From assembly GCA_029168955.1 (NCBI GenBank), contig JAPDOI010001528.1, forward strand, positions 62,001 to 126,000: a stretch of 64,000 nt of DNA, given 5' to 3'. The number at the start of each line of letters is the position of its first letter. The stretch's first letter is position 1. Positions 45,021 to 56,878 of this stretch are shown piece after piece. Below the pieces are notes generated by a model. It did not search any database. It was not told where the DNA came from and worked only from the letters and a program-made list of their open reading frames with translations. The DNA is from Aplectana chamaeleonis (taxonomy: Eukaryota > Nematoda > Chromadorea > Rhabditida > Cosmocercidae). Made by a program: the position numbers and the translations under genes.

Positions 45021-45334
45021 TAATAGAATCAAGGTACTGCTACGTGCCTTCATTAGAGGACACTTAACGAAGAAGTCAGTGAGATATTATACATCGAATA
45101 GCGGTTCCTACGGGATTTGACTTTTCAGCAAAGGCTTATGCTATCATATTCCAAGAAAGAAACGACACTCGAGTGCTACTTGTGCTAATATCAGTTTCAG
45201 GTTTTCCCAACAATTTTTCAGAGTGGGAAGTTCTATCGTCTTGAAAAAAAATTACGAATTCGAAAAGTTGCGTGGTGTTATACCATTTTCATCCTCCTAG
45301 AAAGTGAGAAATCGATTTTCAACGTAAGCAAACT

Positions 45335-45917
45335 TTGCATAAACAGAGTCCATTTGGATATTTGCTCATTTTCGAGTCTTTAACCGAGAGCATGATTACG
45401 CCCAAGTCGCTGGCACTGTTTGTCACCAAAGGCAACACTGGCCGCAGACACTTTTGCGCCCCGATGTTGAGACGATTTACCCAATTACTAGAACTTGTAT
45501 GTATCCAGCTAAAATGATTTCTCCTCCTAGCATCAATTTAAAGTGGTAGGCAGCATCGGGTTTCCGAAATTTTAAAGATGATTTTTAAGAAGTTTTAGAC
45601 CCGACGAGGTCCCATTTTCTGTCCCATGTTATGTTAGAAATTCGAAAAAAGCATTAGCAGCTGTAACAAAATAGAAATCTCTTGGGCCATTCACTCATTT
45701 CTGAGTTTTTAGATGAGGTTATCATAGAACCAGGGTGGAGCTCTACCCGACGAAAGGCAACCCCTGCCGTCGACATTTTGCATCTCCTGTGTTGGTGCAA
45801 TTTTCTCGAAAACTAGAACCCACTCATTCTAACAGTGAGCAACAATATTTTCGGAACACCCAACCTCAGAGTACAAAAAGACATTTGGAAGTTATATCGC
45901 AATTTTCAAAAATTTAA
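45335..45917 (+). repeat. Tandemly duplicated segment in the giant element's arm
   Basis: Two segments about 325 bp apart share GCTCATTTTCGAGTCTTTAA-like and AAAGGCAAC-CTG-CCG-GACA-TTTTGC words, reading TKGNTGRRHFCAPML and TKGNPCRRHFASPVL. Both are repeated in inverse order in the right arm (52912-52261). Protein coding is doubtful. Confidence 0.5.
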
Positions 45918-46111
45918 AAATTTAGAGTTTTTCGGCAGATTTTCTCGAAATAGTGTCCTATTTCTTCTCTTTCTAGGAAAGCTGTGAAAACCAGCTAACA
46001 TTGACTGTGCAGAGGACGTTTCGTAGACATATATTCCAATTTTTGGAAACGGGAAAGGGATTAAATACGGTGGGTTAGGAATTTGAGCATTTTTGGGCTC
46101 AAGAGAAATTG

Positions 46112-46200
46112 AGAGCGCCCGATGAGGCGCTCTGGGGTGGGCGGAGCAAGTGGGGCGGGCCTGGTCCCACCCCTCGTCGCGGACGAGATTGTCTCTAGAC
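46112..46200. repeat. GC-rich palindromic block (copy 1 of 4)
   Basis: GGGTGGGCGGAGC, GGGGCGGGCC and the self-complementary CTCGTCGCGGACGAG are packed in about 90 bp of otherwise AT-rich DNA. Further copies are at 48170-48262, 50915-51000 and 52048-52140. Confidence 0.8.
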
Positions 46201-48169
46201 TGGCTCCTTCTCCTTTGTAATTTCCACGTTATTCAGCAGTATTCCACTAAACTCCAAAGTACTAGACGCTGCTCAACAGATCTGTTTCCTTCCCATGACT
46301 GTCCTGTAGAAGAAACACTCATCCCAAATGCATTGATTTGCTAACTCATGAAGGTTTGCATGTTTACATGTTAACATGGAACTTTTCTTGACTCGCAATT
46401 TGATGCTATACATTACTCATTTTTCCGCAGGAGTGATTCGATGAAAAGGTGAGTCTCTTTCTCTAATTTCTTTCTCTCTCCATTCTTTTGAAACACACCA
46501 GTGATTTAGAATTCGTGTATAACTCTATTCGCGCAATGTTAAAATCGTCTAATGTTGTTCAACACTCTGAATCTTTTCATTTTCCGTTGCGCGGCCTAAC
46601 AATTGTTCATAAATCTAGAAAGTTCATTATCAATATTATAATTTTAATTTGAAAATTTACGAAGAGCGCAAAAATAACATCTGAGAAATACGGAAACCTT
46701 CCCTATTGATTACCTAGATTTTACACACATTCGAGTCTTCCTCGAAACAAAATATTAATTGGTAATATTTTCGGTTTACATGGTTTTCACGCCCTCAAGA
46801 GAAGAAAAATATTTTTTAATAATAGTGTTGATACATATCATCCGGATATTTTCTCCATAGCTTGACTCAATTTTATATTTTTCTATTTATCTAACTACAT
46901 AGCATGCCATATTGAGAAAATTGTGGAGCCTCTTGACAACTTTTCATTCTTCGAGTAGCATAACTGAAACTTTAAAAAAATCATACATATGTCCTATTTT
47001 GCTAATACCTCTCCAATGAATTTTCTAGAACATTCGAGTGTTTTCTAGAACATTCTTCATTAGCATTTATTCACCAATTTTTAAAAAATCAGGCGGTGTT
47101 CAAAAACTCAGGTAAGCGTTAGTTTTGTTAGACCGTAACACTTCTATGGACGCTCGAAAAAAAAACATTATCTCATTCGGATTACAAAACAGGATTTCTC
47201 TGAGAATGTTTAAAAAGAAAAGCAACGAAATTCTTGAATTTTTTGTGATGTTGATGTGAAATTTTATGATTTGTTTTTTCTTTGATCTCTCAAACAATCG
47301 CTTTTCCTTCTGGAAAAACACCCCTTTTCCTCCTTTGCCTGTCATTTGTCGTTCGCTGAGGAAAACAGTTTATTTTTTCAATTCCAAATCTTGTTCTCAG
47401 CCTTAGTATTCAATCTATTAAATTCTCGTTGATGTCCGTGGTGGATGACCTTACTACCCACACTTCCATTGCAAATTGCCATTGGGACATGTTTACGATC
47501 CTGGGTTACTTGTCTTGAGATGTGTTGTGTCCAATGGATATGCTGAGGCTACGAGCCATCCAATGATGGAGATATCGACCGATATGAGCCAACTTTATAA
47601 GGCTGAATGCAAAGGCTGAGAATACAAATCAAAATAGGCATGTCTTCCGTAGCTGAATGACTACAAAAAAAAAAGATTCGACTTTAGAGTAGAAAGAAAT
47701 TCAGTCCATATTAAGACTGCATGTTTTTAAGAAACCAAAGCGCGCTTCATTATTTAAAAAAAAACTGGAATAAGGGTAAAAATTGGTGAGATCAACCAGA
47801 ACGTTGTTCTTCTTCTTTATTTTTAGGGTTTCTGCCAATTTCAGAATATCATTTTTCGATGCGAAAATAAATGCAAATAAAAAATAAATTAAATAAGGTA
47901 AAAACAGTTTTCAAAAAAAGTCTATTACATTCTCCTGATAATTAGATGCATTCGTAAGCATTTATAAATGAAACATAGCGAAAATCTATTTTGAAAAGTT
48001 TGGAAGAAATATGGGGCGAAAAATTTTACACGAACTCCTTTTTTTCAGTTTTGTATGAATGTTCCCCTACGATTTTTCTTGGAAATCTGATTTTGTTAAT
48101 CAGAGACAGTGTCTATAACAGTTTTTTCGGACAGGTTAGGAATTGATCCGATCAAGAGGGGGGGGGGTA

Positions 48170-48262
48170 GACAACAGGCACTCTGCTGTGGGCGGAGCCA
48201 GAGGGGCGGGCCCGACTCCGCCCCTCGTCGCGGACGAGATTGCCTCCAGAGTGCTTCTTTCA
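48170..48262. repeat. GC-rich palindromic block (copy 2 of 4)
   Basis: GGCACTCTG pairs with CAGAGTGC, and AGGGGCGG with CCGCCCCT, so the block folds as one hairpin; it ends with CTCGTCGCGGACGAG. Confidence 0.8.
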
Positions 48263-49528
48263 CGAGTGCTTCGATTTGATTACTTCCTTACTGTATTTCT
48301 GCGCTATTTTTCTGTATTCCACTGAATCGTGAGCTACTATGCTGCTGATAAACAATTCTATTCAACCCCAATGACAACCCTTTCGATAAACGCTGATCCC
48401 AAATGCATTGGTTTGCTAACACATGAGAGTTTTCATGTTTCCATGTCAACATGAAACCTTTCTTGACCAGCAATACGATGCTATTAATGCGTTAACCCCA
48501 TTTCTACTACGAAATACTGGATTTGAATATGGGTCTGGCTTTCAATTATTTTTTTTCAATTATTCATATTTAAAAAAATGTGTTTATGAAGCCTTGGGTA
48601 ACTCATGCAATGTGGTGGAGCTCAAATTTTGTAAAATGTAAATGCAATCTATTCTTCATTGTGGAGCAATTTGATTAGCAAAATTTAAAAGTTGGGTACA
48701 TCCTTAATTTCAAGGAGTGAAAAAAATTGAGAATTTGCCAAAGCCACTCACACAATTTTTTTCTTAGATTCATAATTGTCGGGTGGGTTTGATAAATTCA
48801 TTCTTCAAGCTCGCTTTTGTAGCTTACTAAGTGGAAAGCCGAAGCTGGACACAAATTCGTAATTTTTTCCACTTCCACTTCGCACAATTTTTTTAATTTT
48901 GTAGCACTACCTCGCACCCCTCGTATGTAAAGTAATTTATTGCACAGTTTTGTAGTAATATTAGCGAGTCTTTGCTGAAGCGGAATCAACATTTTCTCGT
49001 CATAGGATTACTCCCCAAATTGTTTTAAGGAAAAAGCAAATTTAAACTAGTTTTTCTGAAGAACCAGGGATTTATGTGAAAAATTTATTAGGTTTTCGAA
49101 CAAAGTTAGAAAACGGTGATGAGATTCCAACTTTACTGTTCAATAAAATGGTCACATTATCATATACAGTTTTATAAACATTAAATAGCATGTTTTCTAC
49201 ACCAGAAAATGCAAAAAATGCTTTAAAAAACAAGCACCACTTCAGCAATAAGATTCTCAAATTTTTGTGCCGTCGCTGGTCTTTTTCATGTTTTTTTATT
49301 CACTGATGTCCATTTCAATTTTATTTTTTAAACAATTGAGTTTTTCTTCAGCAACAAAAAATCCCGCAATCTTCTATGACTGATTTCTGTCATTCGCTGA
49401 AAGAGAAATAACGACTTTTTTTTAAACATGGTTTGAGCCTATGGATTGAAACTAATAAATCCTCGTTGACATTAGCTGATACCTATCTCTCAGTACAGCG
49501 ACCCTGCTGTCCGCATTTCCATTGGTAA

Positions 49529-49726
49529 ATGCCATTGGGACATGTTTACGATCCTGGGTCGCTTGTCTTCGGATCTGTTATGTCCACTGGCTATGCAGGA
49601 CCTAGTGGAGGCGATATCGACCCATATGTGCCAAAATTATTAGATTTTATGGTGAAGGTTGAGAATATGTTCGGAATTAAAATAGGCATAACTGAAAACA
49701 GTGTAAATAAGAATAAAAATTGTTAA
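49529..49726 (+). CDS. Orphan open frame in unit 2
   Basis: 65 codons beginning MPLGHVYDPGSLVFGSVMST and GYAGPSGGDIDPYVPKLLDF. The same segment in unit 1 (47480-47600) is frameshifted. A TAA lies directly upstream of the ATG, and no splice acceptor is obvious. It may be the relic of a captured exon; no family recognised. Confidence 0.25.
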   Translation: MPLGHVYDPGSLVFGSVMSTGYAGPSGGDIDPYVPKLLDFMVKVENMFGIKIGITENSVNKNKNC

Positions 49727-50914
49727 TAAATATCACAACTTTCTCCTTCTCCTTTTTCAAGCGTTCGTCTCGTTTCAGAATATTTTTTATAGTGAAAATA
49801 AATATATAATACAGATTAAAAAAATGAAATAAGGTAGAAACAAACTTCAAGAAATAAAGAAATCATTTTATTTTGCCTGAAAATCAGATGCGCTTTTCAT
49901 GATCGCGAAAATTCACGAAAAAAAATGGGAGTAGACGTCTAATTTAAAACGAACTCCTCTTTCTGATTTTATGTGACTGTTCACCTACGCCTTTGCTTGA
50001 AAAAATTCGAATTCATAAATCACAGACAGTTTTCATATTTCTATAGCAACTTGATCAGACAGGCTAGGAATTGATCCGATCAAGCAGAAGTTTCAAAAAT
50101 AGGTCCGAGTTCTTATTTTGATCACTACCACTCACTAAATTCCTTCATACAAACTATATGTGAAGATCTATAGAAAAGTTACTGCCTAACAAAACTATTA
50201 CAGAATTAATTTTTAAAAACTCGTCCGACTTTTTTCTATTGGTGACTGAAAATGCTAACGAGGAACCAGTAAACACTCGAATAATTTAGGAAATTCGTTA
50301 AAAATATTTATCAGCATAAGGCATATCTATGATTTTTTTCAGTAACAGTTAATTTACTTGGGAATGAAAAGTTGTCAAGAGGCTTCAAAAATCTTTTCAT
50401 AGGGGCAGGATAATTGGAATAGATTAAGTCAAATGTGAATCAAGGAATGGAGGAAACAAATAACACTAGACTGTTTTTCAAAAAATATTTTTCTCCGGGG
50501 CCGCGTATTGGAAAGTGAAGTGATTTAAAGCGTAAGCAACATTCAGAGTTACTGCAATACGTGAATAGGGATCTTATCATGATTCATTAAACATTTATAT
50601 CTTTTAAATAGAAAAGAGAGAAGGAAATCCGAGAAAAGGACTCACCTTTTTCATGAAAATAACTTTCCGGAGAAAAAAAAGAAAACGTATAGCATCATAT
50701 TGCTGGTCAAGAAAAGTTTCATGTTAACAATGAAACATGAAAACTCTCATGAGTTAGCAAATCAATGCATTTGGGATCAACGTTGAACGGGAGGATTGCT
50801 ATTGGGGTTGAATACAACTATCTATCAGCATCTAGTACCTTGCAGTTCAGTGGAATACAGGTGAAATGTGTAGAAATACAGTGAGGACGCAATCAAATCG
50901 AAGCACTTGTGAAA

Positions 50915-51000
50915 CAGGCACTCTGGAGGCAATCTCGTCCGCGCAGAGGGGCGGAGTCGACCCGCCCCACTGGGACACGCCCACCCGAGAGTGCCTGTTC
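50915..51000. repeat. GC-rich palindromic block (copy 3 of 4)
   Basis: Inverted orientation: CAGGCACTCTGGAGGC to GAGAGTGCCTG, with AGGGGCGGAGTC and CCCGCCCC inside. CTCGTCCGCGCAGAG is an altered core. Confidence 0.75.
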
Positions 51001-52047
51001 GGGCGCTCCCGATCAAGAGAGGGCTTAGAAAACAGATCCGAGTTCTCATATTCTTTATTAACACTCACTAAATTTCTTCACACGAATTATATGTGTAAAT
51101 CTATAGAAACGTTACGGTCTAGCAAAACTAACGCTTACCTGAGTTTTTGAACACCGCCTGATTTTTTAAAAATTGGTGAATAAAATGCTAATGAAGAATG
51201 TTCTAGAAAACACTCGAATGTTTTAGAAAATTCATTGGAGAGGCATTAGCAAAATAAGACATATGTATGATTTTTTTAAAGTTTCAGTTATGCTACTCGA
51301 AGAATGAAAAGTTGTCAAGAGGCTCCACAATTTTCCCAATATGGCATGCTATGTAGTTGGATAAATAGAAAAATATAAAATTGAGTCAAGCTATGGAGAA
51401 AATATCCGGATGATATGTATCAACACTAATATTTAAAAAAAATTTCTCCGCTTGAGGGCGTGAAAACCATGTAAACCGAAGATATTACAAATTAATATTT
51501 TACCTCGAGGAAGACTCGAATGTGTAGAAAATCTAGGTAATCAATAGGGAAGGTTTCCGTATTTCTCAGATGTTATTTTTGCGCTCTTCGTAAATTTTCA
51601 AATTAAAATTATAATATTGATAATGAACTTTCTAGATTTATGAACAATTGTTAGGCCGCGCAACGGAAAATGAAAAAGTTCAGAGTGTTAAACAACATTA
51701 GACGATTTTAACATTGCGCGAATAGAGTTATACACGAATTCTAAATCACTGGTGTGTTTCAAAAGAATGGAGAGAGAAAGAAATTAGAGAAAGAGACTCA
51801 CCTTTTCATCGAATCACTCCTGCGGAAAAATGAGTAATGTATAGCATCAAATTGCGAGTCAAGAAAAGTTCCATGTTAGCATGTAAACATGCAAACCTTC
51901 ATGAGTTAGCAAATCAATGCATTTGGGATGAGTGTTTCTTCTACAGGACAGTCATGGGAAGGAAACAGATCTGTTGAGCAGCGTCTAGTACTTTGGAGTT
52001 TAGTGGAATACTGCTGAATAACGTGGAAATTACAAAGGAGAAGGAGC

Positions 52048-52140
52048 CAGTCTAGAGACAATCTCGTCCGCGACGAGGGTGGGACCAGGCCCGCCCCACT
52101 TGCTCCGCCCACCCCAGAGCGCCTCATCGGGCGCTCTCAA
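52048..52140. repeat. GC-rich palindromic block (copy 4 of 4)
   Basis: The mirror image of copy 1 in the right arm, with CTCGTCCGCGACGAG and GGCCCGCCCCACTTGCTCCG. Confidence 0.8.
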
Positions 52141-53527
52141 TTTCTCTTGAGCCCAAAAATGCTCAAATTCCTAACCCACCGTATTTAATCCCTTTCCCGT
52201 TTCCAAAATTGGAATATATGTCTACGAAACGTCCTCTGCACAGTCAATGTTAGCTGGTTTTCACAGCTTTCCTAGAAAGAGAAGAAATAGGACACTATTT
52301 CGAGAAAATCTGCCGAAAAACTCTAAATTTTTAAATTTTTGAAAATTGCGATATAACTTCCAAATGTCTTTTGTACTCTGAGGTTGTGTGTTCCGAAAAT
52401 ATTGTTGCTCACTGTTAGAATGAGTGGGTTCTAGTTTTCGAGAAAATTGCACCAACACAGGAGATGCAAAATGTCGACGGCAGGGGTTGCCTTTCGTCGG
52501 GTAGAGCTCCACCCTGGTTCTATGATAACCTCATCTAAAAACTCAGAAATGAGTGAATGGCCCAAGAGATTTCTATTTTGTTACAGCTGCTAATGCTTTT
52601 TTCGAATTTCTAACATAACATGGGACAGAAAATGGGACCTCGTCGGGTCTAAAACTTCTTAAAAATCATCTTTAAAATTTTGGAAACCCGATGCTGCCTA
52701 CCACTTTAAATTGGTGTTAGGAGGAGAAATCATTTTAGCTGGATACATACAAGTTCTAGTAATTGGGTAAATCGTCTCAACATCGGGGCGCAAAAGTGTC
52801 TGCGGCCAGTGTTGCCTTTGGTGACAAACAGTGCCAGCGACTTGGGCGTAATCATGCTCTCGGTTAAAGACTCGAAAATGAGCAAATATCCAAATGGACT
52901 CTGTTTATGCAAAGTTTGCTTACGTTGAAAATCGATTTCTCACTTTCTAGGAGGATGAAAATGGTATAACACCACGCAACTTTTCGAATTCGTAATTTTT
53001 TTTCAAGACGATAGAACTTCCCACTCTGAAAAATTGTTGGGAAAACCTGAAACTGATATTAGCACAAGTAGCACTCGAGTGTCGTTTCTTTCTTGGAATA
53101 TGATAGCATAAGCCTTTGCTGAAAAGTCAAATCCCGTAGGAACCGCTATTCGATGTATAATATCTCACTGACTTCTTCGTTAAGTGTCCTCTAATGAAGG
53201 CACGTAGCAGTACCTTGAATATACATCCATATAGTGATGAAAAATCAGAAACAATTACATAAGAAAAGATTTTTCGCTGGCCAAAGTCTGATGAAAATGA
53301 AGAATCTGGAAAAAAGACACTTGAAGTTTTGTTTTTGAAACTTATCTTCTCTTATCAATTAGTGTTAATGATCATGAGAATAAACAGTGAATTCTTATTT
53401 TGGTAAGAGTATCAACTTTTCGCCGGAAACGGTATTTGCAAAAAAGACGCTCGAAACCGCCGGCGACCGCCGGCGGCCGGGGGTCGCCGGCGCCCACCGG
53501 CGGCAATGTGCACTCGCCAACCGACCG

Positions 53528-54017
53528 AGCTGTAGTGTTCGCGATGAAAAAAGTGTTTGAAATTTTACTAGGAATGGGTAGTGGAGGGGTACACTGTAAC
53601 GCTGACGTCGAAAGAACGCATGAAAACGAGCCAGGAAGAGCCCCAATAGAGCCCGAAGTTGCCACTTCGAGCGCAAGACAAACCCCAAAAGCACTGCCCG
53701 CCCACCGACATGAACGAATGAAAGCTTGAAATCGTGAGATGAGCGATGGTTTTCGATGATTGGCCCCGTTCTTCTCTTCGTTCTCGACTTCTCTCTTTAC
53801 TGAGGCCAGCTAACATACACCGGCGGCAAAAGGCGGAAGTTACAAGCCTCGGAAAACTCGTCCACCATGCTTCTCTAGTTCAATTTTTGAGGGACTTTAA
53901 CTCCGTTCCCAGAAGGCCATGTACGATTTCACAGACATAGTTGGAATCAGCATGGGACCGTTGTCAAGATAGGCTGAAAAACAGAAAAACGATTTTTATC
54001 GTAAACACTGCCTTTAA
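53528..54017 (-). mobile_element. Main body of the split MITE (copy 1)
   Basis: AAACACTGCCTTTAA at the right end. CTCGTCCACCATG, GTTCCCAGAAGGCC and GACCGTTGTCAAGATAGGC match the complement of 55716-56208. It is more diverged than the other two copies. Confidence 0.8.
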
Positions 54018-54640
54018 GAATTCTGCTGAACGAATTTCCGATTTCCGGAATTCAGAAAAAATTCCGCTCATCCTTGGTGCGGAACGAAGGTTCGAGACGG
54101 CGAGAGAGTGGAGGGCAAACGGAGGCAGCAACTTTGCGCGCGTCGCACGTTCCATGATTGATGGGATTTTCGATTGCTTACAGAGGGGAGGCCGTTTCAA
54201 TTTTTTGAGCGTCGTCTCCGCAGCTTTCCGTTAGTTTAGTTTGACTTGTAGGGGTGGTCGTTTTGTTTCGCCGAACATTGAGGAGGGTGGCGGATCGGAG
54301 TAGGAGCTGGGCACGCTATTGGTCGAAACCGCTTCGGTAACCAATAGCGCTGCCTAGTCTCTCCCTCTGATAAGCCCAACTGATTGGTGCCACAAGACGA
54401 CCACCCAAGTTGTAGGTAGGAGAAAATTCTCAACATTATTCGACTTGCAATGGTGTTTGGCCTTCTGTTTTCCTATGTTCGCCTTCCGACACTAATAAGG
54501 AAACTGTTTTTAGTCAGCCTGGCCATTTCGGATGAAATATATTTTTTTAGAACCGCTTCTGACGTAAAATCCAATTACGGTCTTTGCAGCCGCCTGAACC
54601 ATTTCGAAAAATGTTGTAAGCGCATTTCAGAGCCTGGCGC
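54018..54640. other. Non-coding stretch
   Basis: I see an imperfect inverted pair (TAGGGGTGGTCGTTTTG, 54249 on, and GACGACCACCCAAGTTGTAG near 54400) but no gene. Confidence 0.35.
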
Positions 54641-54649
54641 AAGGTGAGG

Positions 54650-55440
54650 GTACCCCCATGAAATTTTTGGGGTGTTTCGAAAAAAAAAGATCGGATTCGG
54701 CTCATAACTCGTATGTAGGGGTAATTTAGGGTGCTGAACAAGAATCAGTGAACCGTTTGTCAAAAATAGGAGGCTTACTGTAGGTTACGGAAGGCACCAT
54801 GTCACTTAGGTGGCAAAACCCATACTAGTATTTCGAAAATCGACGAGTGGACAGTATGTTCGTATTCACCACTCCGAATAACCCCCAAATACAAATTTTG
54901 AGTGAAATATGAGATTTTGATCAAACTACAGTATACCAACCGTAATCTTCTGTGATCTCTCGAAGATCGATGATCAGACCTCAGATTCATGCTCAGCACT
55001 CCAGATAGGATCAAGACGAAAACTTCGGGAAATCGACAAATTCCAGATTCGTGATCAGCGCCCCAAATAATCTGGGAGGATTTATAGTCGAATCTGGTAC
55101 ATTTTTTAAACGCTTTCAGAGCCCTTTATCCTTTGGTTCCGAGCCAGATTTACTATGTTTCCTCGCGCGCTTTTGCGGAGCGAGGGTAGAGACAGCGAGA
55201 AAGTGCGGGGAGAAGAAGACGCAGCGAACTCGCGCAGATGCACGCAATGAACGGAAGTAAATCACACTCGGATGCACAGGCTGACTGGTATGAATATACA
55301 CCAAACCACAAATCCGATGATGTCCAAAACGCTATCAGTCCGTACAAAGTTTGGAAAATGCGCCTTTACCCAAACCTTCCTCAGAGGGTAGTTTTGGGCG
55401 CTGAACACAATTATGAGGTCCGTTTCCAAACTTTCCGACG
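54650..55440. repeat. Cluster of a dispersed repeat motif
   Basis: Words close to CAGATTCGTGATCAGCGCCC (CAAATA following) recur near 54860, 54985 and 55046, and inverted near 55395. The block 55137-55262 is also shared with 6090-6235. Related words occur at 8985-9045 and 33445-33500. Confidence 0.5.
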
Positions 55441-55715
55441 ACTAATGCGCTTTTTAGAAGGTACAATAGGTGCGGAAATCTGGCGAAAAACGCCTATAAC
55501 TTTTTCAGAATGTTTTAAGGCGGCTGTGAAGACCGTAATCGGATCCTATGCCAAAAGCGGTCCTAGGGAAGTACATTTAATCCGGGATGGCTAGGCTGAC
55601 TAAAAGTAGTTCCCTTGTAAGAAACAGTGGTTTTGTTTGCGGATTTCCTACTTCTGCAAATACGGGAAGACTGGGGACCAAATGTACATTGTTGTTGAAG
55701 TAATTACGTTCTAAC

Positions 55716-56208
55716 TTAAAGGCAGTATTCACGATAAGAATCGTTCTTCTGATTTTCCGCCTATCTTCAGGACGGTCCCAAGCTGATTCCAATGATGTTT
55801 TTTGAATCGTACAAGACCTTCTGGGAACGTAGTTATGGTCCCTCAAAGATTGAGCTAAGGAAACATGGTGGACGAGTTGTCCGAGGCTTGTAACTTTCGT
55901 CTTCTGCGGCCGATGTATGCGAGCTGACCTGAGTAAAGAGAGAAGTTGGAAATAAAGGCAAGAACGGGGCTACTGATCGGAAACCATCGCTCATCTCACA
56001 ATCTCGAACATTCATTTGCTCACGTCGGTGGGCGTGGAAAGTGCATCTGGGTGTGACGAGCTGACGGGTGTTCAACTTTGGGGCCGTAATGAACCGTTTC
56101 GAGCTCATTTTTCTTAGTTTTTTCAACGTTAGGGTTGCGCTAGGCCCCGCAGCTGCCGATCTCCGCCAAAAAATCAGACATGGTTTTTATCGTGGACACT
56201 GCCTTTAA
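55716..56208 (+). mobile_element. TTAA MITE, 493 bp, AAAGGCAGTGTTCACGA family (copy 2)
   Basis: TTAA at both ends. AAAGGCAGTATTCACGATAA and the inverted TTATCGTGGACACTGCCTTT bound it. It is a close relative of 58892-59377 over its full length. It ends in TTTTTATCGTGGACACTGCC, also seen as debris elsewhere. Confidence 0.9.
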
Positions 56209-56719
56209 AGCTTGCCTCCAAGTAGTGTGAAACTGATTTTGTCATCAGCACAAATCGACGAATTATGGGATTTCCACTCCGAGATGGAGGTGTCATCCAG
56301 AGCGGGACGTCCACCTAATTACCCACATGGGGAAGACGTAGCCTGTTTTGATTGAAAACAAGTATTCACTGTGCCATCTTGGGACATTGCTTTCGCTGAA
56401 CACTGCGAGTCCATTGGAGTCAATCGTTCAATTTAGACGACCTTCGTAAGCAAGAAGTGTTTTTAGTTCAAACAGTGGAAAACATTTGTACGAATTTCAT
56501 GCGAACGTGGGAAATTAGAGCTACAACAATGCTTGGTGACACATTCGGTTACGGAAAATTTTGAAATGACGCGCGGCAGCTTTCTAAAAAGTTTCCTTGT
56601 TACACATTTCGAGGTTGTAGTGGGAACGGGAGTTTCTTTAAAAACCGTCCTGATTCAGCAACAAATGAGAATATCTGGCCCATGAAACATATGAACGTAT
56701 GGTTTGTGTCTTATCACCA

Positions 56720-56855
56720 GGTAACCGCGTTGTAACTTTTATCTTGCTATCTTGGGAGCAGAGCGGTTGTTTCTCCATTTCCACCATTGTGTTTTCTAAG
56801 AAACGACCGCTCTACATTCATGATAGAGCAATCGTAGCAGCGTTGCGGCTACCCC
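56720..56855. mobile_element. Fold-back MITE related to 4057-4192
   Basis: GGTAACCGCGTTGTAAC and GTTGCGGCTACC form the ends. The inner pair GAGCGGTTGTTTCT / AGAAACGACCGCTC matches 4057-4192. Confidence 0.7.
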
Positions 56856-56878
56856 CATCCAGTGAGGAGTAAGAATTA

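Larger units (their letters stand above)
46079..50090 (+). repeat. Two plus-oriented units of the giant element's interior
   Basis: Unit 1 (about 46079-48140) and unit 2 (about 48140-50090) share a GC-rich palindrome, GATCCCAAATGCATTG, CATGTTT-CATGTTAACATG, GGGACATGTTTACGATCCTG and AGG-TAGGAATTGATCCGATC in order. They are tandem duplicates that later diverged. Confidence 0.7.
50091..52140 (-). repeat. Two minus-oriented units of the giant element's interior
   Basis: 51012-52140 mirrors unit 1, and 50091-51000 repeats its first half in the same orientation (CACTCACTAAATT-CTTCA, ACTCGTCCGACTTTTT-like words). The plus and minus sets meet at about 50090. Confidence 0.65.
43445..53532. mobile_element. 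Giant TA-flanked fold-back element, 10.1 kb
   Basis: The ends CAGTTCGGTCGGTTGGCGAG (43445) and the complement of CTCGCCAACCGACCGAGCTG (53532) are inverted repeats, bounded by TA at 43443-43444 and 53533-53534. The arms (43445-47148 and 51100-53532) are nearly identical over about 2.4 kb once the mariner in the left arm is excluded. The interior consists of decayed units in both orientations, meeting near 50090. No transposase for the element itself was recognised. Confidence 0.9.
43436..54017 (-). mobile_element. TTAA-family MITE (copy 1) split near one end by the giant element
   Basis: 53533-54017 is a diverged, inverted copy of the 490-bp MITE at 55716 and 58892, ending CACTGCCTTTAA. Its other terminus is found at 43436-43442, on the far side of the giant insertion: CAAAGG, then TA, then GTGTTCGCGATGAAAAA, matching AAAGGCAGTGTTCACGATAAA of its relatives. 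Confidence 0.85.
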
